Positions 1 to 6,222 of a DNA stretch of 10,901 nucleotides are shown piece by piece. Positions within the stretch are counted from its first letter, which is position 1, and every line of letters begins with the position of its first letter. The translations under genes and the position numbers were made by a program. The notes beneath the pieces are model-generated. The model saw nothing but the letters and a program-made list of their open reading frames with translations. It was not told the origin of the DNA and made no database searches. Location of the stretch: assembly GCA_011053245.1 (NCBI GenBank), contig DRGS01000037.1, positions 1-10,901 of the forward strand, in the 5' to 3' direction. This DNA is from Phycisphaerales bacterium. Lineage in GTDB: Bacteria > Planctomycetota > Phycisphaerae > Sedimentisphaerales > Anaerohalosphaeraceae.

Positions 1-763
1 GAAAGCTTTTGCGAAAAGATTCGTTTCAGAGAATTCGACCGCAAATACGGATGCACTGAAAGAAGCATTGCTCGGCGAGGCCCATGCCATCTGCAATGAA
101 GATAAGCAAATGTGCAAAGCGATAGGCGTAAACGGTGAAAAGTTTATCAAAGACGGGAGCAGGATACTTACACATTGCAACGCCGGCGCACTGGCGACCG
201 CGGGGCAGGGCACTGCGCTATCACCAATGTACGAAGCCCATCAGCTTGGCAAAAAATTCAGCGTCTATGCCGATGAGACACGTCCGCTGCTTCAGGGCAG
301 TCGTCTTACCATTTGGGAACTCATGCAAGCCGGTATCGACGCGACCTTGATCTGCGACAACATGGCAGGTTCGCTAATGAAAGCCGGCGAGATCGACGCG
401 GTAATAACAGGCGCCGACCGCATAGCCGCAAACGGTGATGCCGCAAACAAGATCGGCACTTACAGTCTCAGCATCCTGGCAAAGGCTCACGGCGTGCCTT
501 TTTATATCGCGGCTCCTTCGAGTACATTCGACTTAAATATCAAAAGCGGCGCAGATATCCCTATCGAACAACGCAGCGGCAAAGAAATATCCTGCATAAT
601 GGATGTCGTTACAGTTGCACCGGAAGGGGCCAAGGTGTATAATCCGGCATTCGACGTGACGGATGCGGAAAATATCACCGCCATCATAACGGAAAAAGGC
701 ATCATAGAAAAACCGAACACCGAGAAGATTGTTTCGCATTTAAGCAAAGACAGGATCGAATAA
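1..763 (+). CDS. mtnA: Methylthioribose-1-phosphate isomerase, 5'-truncated by window edge
   Basis: MtnA converts 5-methylthioribose-1-phosphate to 5-methylthioribulose-1-phosphate in the cytoplasmic methionine salvage pathway. It belongs to the eIF2B-like isomerase fold. The open frame runs from base 2 without a start codon, so about 253 C-terminal residues are present and roughly 90-100 N-terminal residues of a usual ~345-residue protein lie outside the window. The family signatures are visible: the THCNAG segment carrying the catalytic Cys (codons near 170-190), YADETRPLLQGSRLT, and GADRIAANGD carrying the catalytic Asp, followed by NKIGTYSLS and a Pro-rich PFYIAAPSSTFD strand. Those two residues distinguish MtnA from regulatory eIF2B subunits. 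The TTG at 68 is internal, not the start. The gene converges on the minus-strand block, with 45 bp between stop codons. Confidence 0.95.
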   Translation, partial: KAFAKRFVSENSTANTDALKEALLGEAHAICNEDKQMCKAIGVNGEKFIKDGSRILTHCNAGALATAGQGTALSPMYEAHQLGKKFSVYADETRPLLQGSRLTIWELMQAGIDATLICDNMAGSLMKAGEIDAVITGADRIAANGDAANKIGTYSLSILAKAHGVPFYIAAPSSTFDLNIKSGADIPIEQRSGKEISCIMDVVTVAPEGAKVYNPAFDVTDAENITAIITEKGIIEKPNTEKIVSHLSKDRIE

Positions 764-791
764 AACATCTATCCCTTAATGATCTGGCGTA

Positions 792-812
792 TTAAATGCG
801 TTGCACATTTAA
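792..812 (-). terminator. Hairpin in the convergent junction, possible transcript end
   Basis: On the minus strand a 9-bp stem with a single G·U pair (TTAAATGTG / CGCATTTAA) closes a 3-base CAA loop and includes the stop codon of the upstream flippase-like gene. On the plus strand one pair becomes C·A, so the structure is slightly better for minus-strand RNA. No T-run follows on either side, so it is not a canonical intrinsic terminator. It sits where transcripts from mtnA and from the minus-strand block meet. Confidence 0.3.
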
Positions 813-1789
813 ACCTGAGGATTGGTTTCGAGATCGAGTGATTCTTTGTTTTTTATAATAGCCACACCCCCGAGAGCAATGCCCATTACTGAAATAACAA
901 CTAAACTTATTATTCGCATCGCAACCGAGACAAGTATTCCCTCGGCCATACCGATCTGCATATAACTGCTGAGAATACCGTAGGCGATCTCGCGAATGCC
1001 GATGTTTCCAGGGGTAATCTGTATACTGTTACACAACCGGAGAATAACATAGAATAGCGATAATACGGGCAGAGTGATACTGATGCCAAGGGCGTGAAAA
1101 CAGATATAAAACATGATAATCGTATTTACGAAAGAAATGACGCCGGTAAGTACCATCTTGACAAGATAGGATTTATCACTGACTGCGCTTACCGATACAT
1201 TAAACATTTCGGACAATCGCCCATGAACCCACAAGAGATAGCGGTTTTTGACTTTTATTTTCCGAAGAATTTGTTCTGTGATGAAAGGTATCAGGCCAAT
1301 AAGAATAATGAGGGCCAGTAATCCAAGCCAGGCACGTGTGCCGCCAAGTTCAAGTTCAGGTTTTATGGCCAATATGATTATTAGTGCAAAAATAAGATTA
1401 AGGCATGTGTCAAACCATGTAATCGAAAAAAAACTGCTCGCATAAGTCGTATAGGAAATTCGGTGCTGTTTCTTAAGAACTACACCCCGATAAATATTGC
1501 CCGCTTGCGGTGCGAATACGCCGAGAAAACGACTCAAAATGATCATCTTAGCCAAAGGAAGAAACGGCAATGTTTTTTCGCTGCATTTTATAAGAATGAT
1601 CCTGTATCGCCATGCAAAGATCAAATGGCCAAGAACAACAAGAAGAGCTATTCCAAGGACATACAAAGGGTTGAGATCAAGGACGAGTTTTAATCCTTCA
1701 GTGTTTTTTGCGAAGAATCGCACAAGATAGAGAATGCACGATGCAGCAAGAACCCATTGAATAATTGTCTTGTAACTTTTTGGAATCAC
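809..1789 (-). CDS. Flippase-like multi-spanning membrane protein (LPG synthase TM-region family)
   Basis: The 326-residue integral inner-membrane protein resembles the lysylphosphatidylglycerol-synthase transmembrane-region / AglD-like family (PF03706). Members without the soluble lysyltransferase domain are often found near glycosyltransferases and are suspected to act in lipid or lipid-linked glycan handling. Hydrophobic segments lie near residues 10-26, 41-60, 120-142, 154-172, 211-235, 240-256 and 284-312. Family-like conserved spots are FAPQAGNIYRG (92-102) and ITPGNIGIREIAYG (258-271), the latter matching the PGxxGxxE pattern. There is no soluble aminoacyl-transferase domain, so lysyl-PG synthesis is not supported. 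The start is GTG, and its G is the last base of the TAG stop of the preceding gene (TAGTG), with AAAGG just upstream, so translation is probably coupled. Substrate is unknown. Confidence 0.75.
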   Translation of the reverse strand: MIPKSYKTIIQWVLAASCILYLVRFFAKNTEGLKLVLDLNPLYVLGIALLVVLGHLIFAWRYRIILIKCSEKTLPFLPLAKMIILSRFLGVFAPQAGNIYRGVVLKKQHRISYTTYASSFFSITWFDTCLNLIFALIIILAIKPELELGGTRAWLGLLALIILIGLIPFITEQILRKIKVKNRYLLWVHGRLSEMFNVSVSAVSDKSYLVKMVLTGVISFVNTIIMFYICFHALGISITLPVLSLFYVILRLCNSIQITPGNIGIREIAYGILSSYMQIGMAEGILVSVAMRIISLVVISVMGIALGGVAIIKNKESLDLETNPQV

Positions 1790-2673
1790 TAGCCTTTAAA
1801 GCCTAAAGAACCATTATTGATTGAAGGCTCTATAATTGCTAATGCACTCTCCAACTTTTTAATGCTTTTCGTCAAAGCATTTTTGGCCTGCTCTTGGTGT
1901 TGCATTGAAGAATGAATATTTGCTTTTACTTTAATTAAATCTGCTTTCTTGAATCCTCCATAATTATCTTGTTCAAGCATGTTGTTCAGTTGTTCCAAGA
2001 TACTGCTTTCTTCTTCCAAAAAAACTTTGATTATTTCAACTTCTTTTGTTTTTTCCAAGATAAGCATTTCAAGTCTTTCAGATAGTGTTGGTTGAATTAC
2101 ACCCATGGCATCTATCTCCGGAGTTTGAAGTTGAAATCGACCGCCTTGTTTTACCGTAACTGTAAAATCAGAAGCCAGCGGATCAACAACCTGAAGGTCA
2201 AATAAAACGAACGGAACATCACCTCGCGTCTGATGTGATTGTATATTGAAAAAGGTTTCATATACCCTTGGCATAATCTCTCCAAACGCTAAGGCTTGAG
2301 AGATTACAGTAATTGTTTCTGTTACATCGCCTGAGGCAAAAGTCCAAATTGATTTCTCAAAACCCAAATGTGGGGTTCCGTTTGATTCAAATGCAATGAA
2401 ATCAGCTTGAGCGAAAGCCTCACTGTCCACATTAAGCAAACTTTCCAAGTTAGATTTGTCGTATGAAGCTGAAATATTAAAGTCTGCATAAGTAGCTGTA
2501 GCATTAAGAGGAACAAACGCTGCACAGCGTTGATCTGGGATGCCCAATGCAGCTTCTGGAACATTTGGCGGTGAATCCGATGGCAACACTTCGCTTGGCC
2601 ATAATATCGTTATTTCCTCGGCGAATACCGACACACTAAGAACTCCAACTAAAATACATGTTAAAAATCTCAT
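1789..2673 (-). CDS. Secreted protein of unknown function with helical C-terminal region
   Basis: I do not recognise this 294-residue protein. It begins with a convincing signal peptide: MRF, a hydrophobic core to about residue 16, and a probable cleavage after VFA (18) before EE. Residues 20-190 look like a beta-rich extracellular domain with alternating hydrophobic strands, and only one Cys (50) remains in the mature chain. Residues 197-282 are rich in E, K, L and Q with few Pro/Gly and look like two long helices or a coiled coil separated by a DNYGG turn (236-240). The start is fixed by AAAGGAG eight bases before the ATG (2682-2688). It is first in its own transcription unit behind a consensus promoter and overlaps the following membrane protein by one base. 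Its A+T content is clearly higher than that of the gyrB-side genes. It could be a periplasmic or surface partner of the membrane protein, but this is inference. Confidence 0.75.
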   Translation of the reverse strand: MRFLTCILVGVLSVSVFAEEITILWPSEVLPSDSPPNVPEAALGIPDQRCAAFVPLNATATYADFNISASYDKSNLESLLNVDSEAFAQADFIAFESNGTPHLGFEKSIWTFASGDVTETITVISQALAFGEIMPRVYETFFNIQSHQTRGDVPFVLFDLQVVDPLASDFTVTVKQGGRFQLQTPEIDAMGVIQPTLSERLEMLILEKTKEVEIIKVFLEEESSILEQLNNMLEQDNYGGFKKADLIKVKANIHSSMQHQEQAKNALTKSIKKLESALAIIEPSINNGSLGFKG

Positions 2674-2777
2674 CGCTCATGCTCCTTTCACATTATTAAT
2701 AAATATACAAGTTTTTTACTCTCTCTTTCGGGTTACCCTAAACACCAAAAGATTCTTCCTTGAAACAAACAATGGAT

Positions 2778-2806
2778 ATTATATATAACAACTTGTTGAT
2801 TGTCAA
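2778..2806 (-). promoter_or_regulatory. Perfect-consensus sigma-70 type promoter for the secreted-protein gene
   Basis: On the minus strand TTGACA (2806-2801) is followed by exactly 17 bases and then TATAAT (2783-2778), which is 12 of 12 matches at optimal spacing. The predicted +1 is near 2771, leaving a leader of about 98 bases before the ATG at 2673. The leader contains a GGGTnACCC palindrome (2730-2738) and ends in a good Shine-Dalgarno site. In AT-rich DNA single boxes arise by chance, but two full hexamers at 17 bp, correctly placed ahead of a gene, rarely do. Confidence 0.8.
2787..2797. repeat. Inverted repeat in the promoter spacer, possible operator
   Basis: The palindrome AACAA-C-TTGTT lies wholly inside the 17-bp spacer of the consensus promoter, between the -35 and -10 boxes. 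A repressor bound here would block RNA polymerase. A promoter with both boxes at consensus would be nearly constitutive unless repressed, so an operator at this spot is plausible. It is only 5+1+5 bases in AT-rich DNA, so chance is possible. Confidence 0.35.
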
Positions 2807-2835
2807 AGGTTTAATGGAATTATTGTTGGCCTACT

Positions 2836-2870
2836 GTCTGGTTGGCAGACGGTACTTTTTCATAAGTACC
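2836..2870. repeat. Two directly abutting hairpins
   Basis: GTCTG-GTTGG-CAGAC (2836-2850) is immediately followed by GGTACTT-TTTCAT-AAGTACC (2851-2870), a perfect 7-bp stem with a 6-base loop. No T-run follows in either direction, so they are not classic terminators. They lie 30 bp upstream of the -35 box of the consensus promoter and downstream of the methyltransferase stop codon. They could stabilise the 3' end of the upstream mRNA or bind a protein. Confidence 0.45.
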
Positions 2871-2939
2871 TTAAATATAGGGTGTTACAAGGAAAGTGAG
2901 CACGGAAACATATTTTAAATTTAACCGCTTTTTCATGCC

Positions 2940-2958
2940 AAAACCCGCGTTAAGCAGG
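2940..2958 (-). terminator. Weak candidate intrinsic terminator after the methyltransferase gene
   Basis: Minus-strand RNA can form CCTGC-TTAAC-GCGGG (5 bp with one G·U) followed directly by UUUU, about 50 bases past the methyltransferase stop. The stem is short and the U-tract is only four bases, so termination would be inefficient. Confidence 0.22.
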
Positions 2959-3006
2959 CCTGTATAAGTTTTTTTATCGGTTTTGTTAATTTCTTTGGGA
3001 TCGCCA

Positions 3007-3993
3007 TTATCTGTTTTGCCTGTTAACTGCTTCTTTTTTGATTTTTATTATTAGGCCGCTTGGTGTAATTAAATTAAGACTTGTTAGAAAAACCTGTAGT
3101 AACTTAGACATCAATTCAACAGGCAAAAAGATTAAAAGTAGTATTTTTATAATTATTCTTTTAACGCCTTTGTTTTTTGAAAACAGGAATTCTATAATAG
3201 AATACCTGAATAAACCGAGACGGTAATGATCTATTTTATAATCCGATATTTTCAAGGCCTTCAATATCTCTCGGAAACTCTTTTCAGAAAAAGAATAGAG
3301 ATGCCTTGGCGGGTCACAGTGCCACCATCTATTCATATATCCACGGATACTATCTTTCATATTGTTATATTTTAAGGATCTTAAAAAATAGCCGACAAGA
3401 TTGACTGCTGGATAGAAGACGGTTTCAGTATTGCACGCATGTGGTGTTTTTGCAACTAAAATACCGTCTGGCTTCAAAAAGTTGTACAATTTTCTCATAA
3501 ATTCTATTGGGCATTTATCATGTTCAATGACGTTATCGGCAAGTATAAAATCAAATTTCCTGCTGGCAATCTCCGCCACATCCGTAAAAACAAATTCACT
3601 TTCAATCCCTAACTTGTCTTTGAGAAATGCGACAGATTCTCCGTCAACATCAAAATAATGGGCATTCAATCCCATGTCCCTGGCGGCTTTTGTTGTAAGT
3701 CCAACTCCCCCGCCGAAATCAAGAAAGTCCTTGTTGTCAATATCGTCTGTGGAGTGTAAGTCGAATAACTTGGCAAGTTCGGCTTTCTTTTTTTCTACCT
3801 GCCGATCTATTTTGTTTTCATCAGGCTTGCGAAATAAAAAGCCTTGATAAAACTCATCCAACTCTTCGTCCGACGGCAAAGGATGAGTATATATCAACAG
3901 GCAGTTTTTGCATTTATATATATTGAACCCCCTTTGCCATGCCAGCAATTTAAATACATCCTTTGAGTTGCAGACGGGGCAATGCTGTTCCAT
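3007..3993 (-). CDS. Class I SAM-dependent methyltransferase with N-terminal zinc ribbon
   Basis: The protein has 328 residues. A CPVC...KCKNC zinc-ribbon-like knuckle (Cys 5, 8, 28, 31) precedes a Rossmann methyltransferase domain of the Methyltransf_23 type. SAM motif I is FLDFGGGVG (90-98), the acidic residues after strand 2 are in YFDVD (113-117), and ADNVIEH (152-158) matches motif IV. WWHCDPPRHLYSFS (223-236) is a block common in such enzymes from polysaccharide gene clusters. A hydrophobic stretch near 278-292 may give membrane contact. The gene follows the KdsC-like phosphatase by 45 bp with only a weak AAAGG ahead of the ATG, and I see no separate promoter. Methylation of the nonulosonate or of another glycan residue is inferred from context only. 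The gene is A+T-rich like its downstream neighbour. Confidence 0.85.
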   Translation of the reverse strand: MEQHCPVCNSKDVFKLLAWQRGFNIYKCKNCLLIYTHPLPSDEELDEFYQGFLFRKPDENKIDRQVEKKKAELAKLFDLHSTDDIDNKDFLDFGGGVGLTTKAARDMGLNAHYFDVDGESVAFLKDKLGIESEFVFTDVAEIASRKFDFILADNVIEHDKCPIEFMRKLYNFLKPDGILVAKTPHACNTETVFYPAVNLVGYFLRSLKYNNMKDSIRGYMNRWWHCDPPRHLYSFSEKSFREILKALKISDYKIDHYRLGLFRYSIIEFLFSKNKGVKRIIIKILLLIFLPVELMSKLLQVFLTSLNLITPSGLIIKIKKEAVNRQNR

Positions 3994-4040
3994 ATCACAA
4001 ATACCTTTTACTTTTGAAACAAATATTTACTTGGTCAGGG

Positions 4041-4595
4041 CTAAGATTTGTTCCCATCCTTTGAATTCTTAACATATAGATCGAGAGCCGATTGCAGTTT
4101 GCCCTGAGCGGTAAGCAGAACTCTTGCTATTTCCCGCAAGGCACCCTGTCCCCCTTTGCATTCCAATACGACATCCGCTTTACTAATTATGTCAGGATTG
4201 GCGTCGGCAACGGTAAAGAACAATCCGACTTTTCCTAAAAGGCAGTAGTCGTTTATTTCGTCGCCTACATAAGCAATCTGGTCGGCGCTGATGTTGTTTG
4301 TTTTCATAAGTTCATCAAGACAAGCTGATTTATCCTTTACGTTACTGAACAGAAAATCCATGCCTATCTTTTGCATTCTTCTTTCTACCATCTGTGTGTT
4401 TTCGCCAGTAAATGCTCCTACTTTTAATCCTGCCAGTTGCAGCAGAACCACGCCAACGCCATCTCGAACATTGAATTTTTTGAGTTCGTCGCCATTTTCG
4501 CCATAGTACATACCACCATCGGTGAGAACCCCGTCGACATCCGATATTACCAGCCGGATCCCCTTACATTTTTTTTCAAGATCGTTTTTTTTCAT
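4041..4595 (-). CDS. KdsC-like HAD phosphatase, probable nonulosonate-9-phosphate phosphatase
   Basis: This 184-residue protein is the size of a stand-alone KdsC-type C0 HAD phosphatase. Motif I is SDVDGVLTDG (18-27; nucleophile Asp19, acid/base Asp21), motif II is FTGEN with Thr63, motif III Lys is in VKDK (86-89), and motif IV is YVGDEIND (109-116). The C-terminal KGGQGALRE (147-155) is the tail typical of the KdsC group that reaches into the neighbouring active site of the tetramer. KdsC itself hydrolyses KDO-8-phosphate in LPS synthesis. Here the partner is a NeuB-family synthase rather than KdsA, so a nonulosonate-9-phosphate is the more likely substrate, as in the Bacteroides thetaiotaomicron KDN pathway. 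Its ATG overlaps the synthase TGA (ATGA), pointing to coupled translation. Confidence 0.88.
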   Translation of the reverse strand: MKKNDLEKKCKGIRLVISDVDGVLTDGGMYYGENGDELKKFNVRDGVGVVLLQLAGLKVGAFTGENTQMVERRMQKIGMDFLFSNVKDKSACLDELMKTNNISADQIAYVGDEINDYCLLGKVGLFFTVADANPDIISKADVVLECKGGQGALREIARVLLTAQGKLQSALDLYVKNSKDGNKS

Positions 4596-5653
4596 TCCAG
4601 GTCGCTCCTATGCAGAAGTGTGTTGGCAGGCAAATCGTGTTTCGCCTTTTTGCCAATAATGCTTTTTCTTTCTTCCCAGCTCATTCCGTTACCGGGACTT
4701 CGCATACAGAGATAGCTTTCTCTGAGCGTTTCGCCTTTGGCAAGTGGTATCTGGATAGCCAGGGAGCGAGCGAGTTTTTCTCTGGAAGATCTTATTGCCG
4801 GATGAAAGTCTTGCTGCCTCACTCCCATTGCCTTTTCTATGTTTCTAATATCGCGAACAATTCGCCAGAGACCTTCGGGCTCGAGTGAACCGGCATGGTC
4901 GGAGCCTTTCATGCTGCGGTTGAGAGTAATATGTTTTTCTATGATACTTGCTCCGAGTGCTACGGCGGCCACGGGAACAACAATTCCGATCGAATGATCC
5001 GAATATCCTATAGTGCTTTCCGGGAACAATTCTTTCAGGTATGGTATCGAAGAAAGATTTATATTCTCATACTGGGCGGGATACTGGCTGATACAATGAA
5101 GTACGGCGATTTTCTTAGGTGTTTCGGACAGGATGCCCAAAGCATCTTGTAATTCCTGAAGCGAACACATTCCAGAGGAAATAATGACATCTATTTTCAG
5201 TTTGCCTAATTCATTCAAGAGAGGGATATTAGTGACATCGCGTGATGCAATTTTTACAACATCTACCTTGACGGTTTCAAGTAATTCGAGGCAACCTGGC
5301 GAACACAGGGTTTCGATAAAATCGAGTCCCTTCTCATGTGCATAAACCTCCAGCTCCTTATGTTCTTCGATCGACAATTCCAGCGCCTTGCGATGTTCGA
5401 TATAAGTCGAGCCGAAAGCATGCGGCGAGGTGTACGGTTTATTGGCTGCCTCAACTGTAAGTTCTTCGTTCAGGTCACGTTTTGTGAACTTTACCGCATT
5501 GACTCCCGGTAAAGCTTTACCAGTGAAATAATCGAAGACTGGCATAGCCGCAACGTCTATTAATTTTTTTGCCAGATCGATATCACCGTTATGGTTCTGG
5601 CCGACTTCCGCGATGATGTACACACTATTATTGTTATTTGTCCAGCTGGTCAC
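4592..5653 (-). CDS. neuB: NeuB-family nonulosonate (sialic-acid-like) synthase
   Basis: The cytoplasmic enzyme condenses phosphoenolpyruvate with a six-carbon sugar to give a nine-carbon 2-keto-3-deoxy acid. The 353 residues contain the TIM-barrel synthase domain: IAEVGQNHNGD (14-24), SPGCLELL (118-125), KIASRD (134-139), SSGMCSL (159-165), LHCISQYPA (185-193), IGYSDHSIG (215-223) and IEKHITL (238-244). His220 and His241 correspond to the metal-binding His pair of characterised NeuB. A C-terminal SAF (antifreeze-like) domain covers about 295-353, with RSPGNGMSW and IGKKA. Compared with usual family members there is a ~12-residue insertion after the first helix (about 36-50, ahead of AVKFTKRD). 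The phosphatase next door suggests a sugar-6-phosphate substrate. The GTG start is fixed by GGAGG six bases upstream, which makes a 20-base overlap with the cytidylyltransferase gene. Confidence 0.92.
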   Translation of the reverse strand: MTSWTNNNNSVYIIAEVGQNHNGDIDLAKKLIDVAAMPVFDYFTGKALPGVNAVKFTKRDLNEELTVEAANKPYTSPHAFGSTYIEHRKALELSIEEHKELEVYAHEKGLDFIETLCSPGCLELLETVKVDVVKIASRDVTNIPLLNELGKLKIDVIISSGMCSLQELQDALGILSETPKKIAVLHCISQYPAQYENINLSSIPYLKELFPESTIGYSDHSIGIVVPVAAVALGASIIEKHITLNRSMKGSDHAGSLEPEGLWRIVRDIRNIEKAMGVRQQDFHPAIRSSREKLARSLAIQIPLAKGETLRESYLCMRSPGNGMSWEERKSIIGKKAKHDLPANTLLHRSDLE

Positions 5654-6200
5654 TTGGCCCCTCCATTATTTTCTTAACACTAAGATAGTCTCGCTCGTCA
5701 TGTATTTCGTCGCCCGGACAAACGATACCACCGCAGTATACATCTATAAAATGATCCATCAAGTATTTTGTTCTTACTGCGATCATGCCGTTTTCGTCGC
5801 CCTGGCCATTGTAGGAACGAATAACATTGAACCGTCCCTCCGTCAACATCTTTATCGCTTTCTTGACAATCTCAACGCTAATCATTGGGCAGTTGGGCAT
5901 AAGATAAACAACGTACTTATAATCCTTCTGCATGGAATAATACACCCACTTTATAGTTTCCTGAAGCGGCACGTTATCTTCTGATATATTTTCCGGCCTG
6001 AAAAGATGGGTTGCGCCGTATTTCTGAATATCGAAATCAAGCATAAAGTCCGTTGCGACAACAAGCTGCTCGATACCGGCAGCGTGCAGGGTTTGCAGAG
6101 ATCTTTCCGTCAAAGATATGCCGTCAATCACTTTTTCATTCTTTCCGGGCAATCTCTTGCTTCCCTTGCGTGCACAAATAATACCTAATATATCATCCAT
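5634..6200 (-). CDS. neuA: Short NeuA-like CMP-nonulosonate cytidylyltransferase
   Basis: Enzymes of this family activate a nonulosonic acid with CTP to give the CMP-sugar donor. The diagnostic nucleotide-binding motif is present: GIICARKGSKRLPGKN (6-21). VVATD (47-51) and a HLFRPENISEDN block (65-76) follow the usual order. The family block usually read as QPTSP appears here as MPNCP (101-105), and the C-terminal acidic metal site is EIHDERDY (165-172). At 188 residues it is about 35-40 shorter than typical bacterial NeuA, with the dimerisation insert between 125 and 155 reduced. The fold and family are clear, but the sugar specificity is not. It starts with ATG 22 bp after the transferase stop, behind AGGA, and its 3' end overlaps the synthase gene. 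A related cytidylyltransferase such as KdsB or PseF-type is less likely given the NeuB neighbour. Confidence 0.85.
   Translation of the reverse strand: MDDILGIICARKGSKRLPGKNEKVIDGISLTERSLQTLHAAGIEQLVVATDFMLDFDIQKYGATHLFRPENISEDNVPLQETIKWVYYSMQKDYKYVVYLMPNCPMISVEIVKKAIKMLTEGRFNVIRSYNGQGDENGMIAVRTKYLMDHFIDVYCGGIVCPGDEIHDERDYLSVKKIMEGPSDQLDK
5660..5664 (-). promoter_or_regulatory. Shine-Dalgarno site that fixes the synthase GTG start
   Basis: GGAGG followed by six bases and then GTG at 5653. The site lies inside the last codons of the cytidylyltransferase gene. It supports the GTG over the later in-frame GTG near 5623, which lacks such a site. Confidence 0.75.
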
Positions 6201-6222
6201 AACAATTTCCTGTACTTTTGTA

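Larger units (their letters stand above)
2674..3006. other. 333-bp intergenic region between methyltransferase and secreted-protein genes
   Basis: No credible gene is visible here on either strand. From right to left on the minus strand it holds a weak hairpin followed by TTTT (2958-2940), an AT-rich palindrome TTAAATTTAA near 2926-2935, two abutting hairpins (2836-2870), the consensus promoter and spacer palindrome (2778-2806), and the ~98-base leader with its Shine-Dalgarno site. It separates the nonulosonate block from the secreted protein/flippase-like pair. Confidence 0.7.

Noticed and set aside
809..1789. Lysylphosphatidylglycerol synthase (MprF) as full assignment
   Set aside because: Only the membrane region is present; the cytoplasmic lysyltransferase domain is absent.
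2540..2788. Plus-strand open frame running through the start of the secreted-protein gene
   Set aside because: It is antisense to the signal peptide and crosses the consensus promoter; the minus-strand reading has RBS, signal peptide and promoter.
4041..5653. KDO pathway (kdsA/kdsC) reading of the synthase-phosphatase pair
   Set aside because: The synthase has NeuB barrel motifs and a SAF domain, not KdsA motifs, so the KdsC-like enzyme most likely acts on a nonulosonate phosphate.
5613..5984. Plus-strand open frame of 123 codons
   Set aside because: It lies opposite the NeuA-like and NeuB-like genes, has no recognisable motif and no Shine-Dalgarno site; the minus-strand genes explain the sequence.
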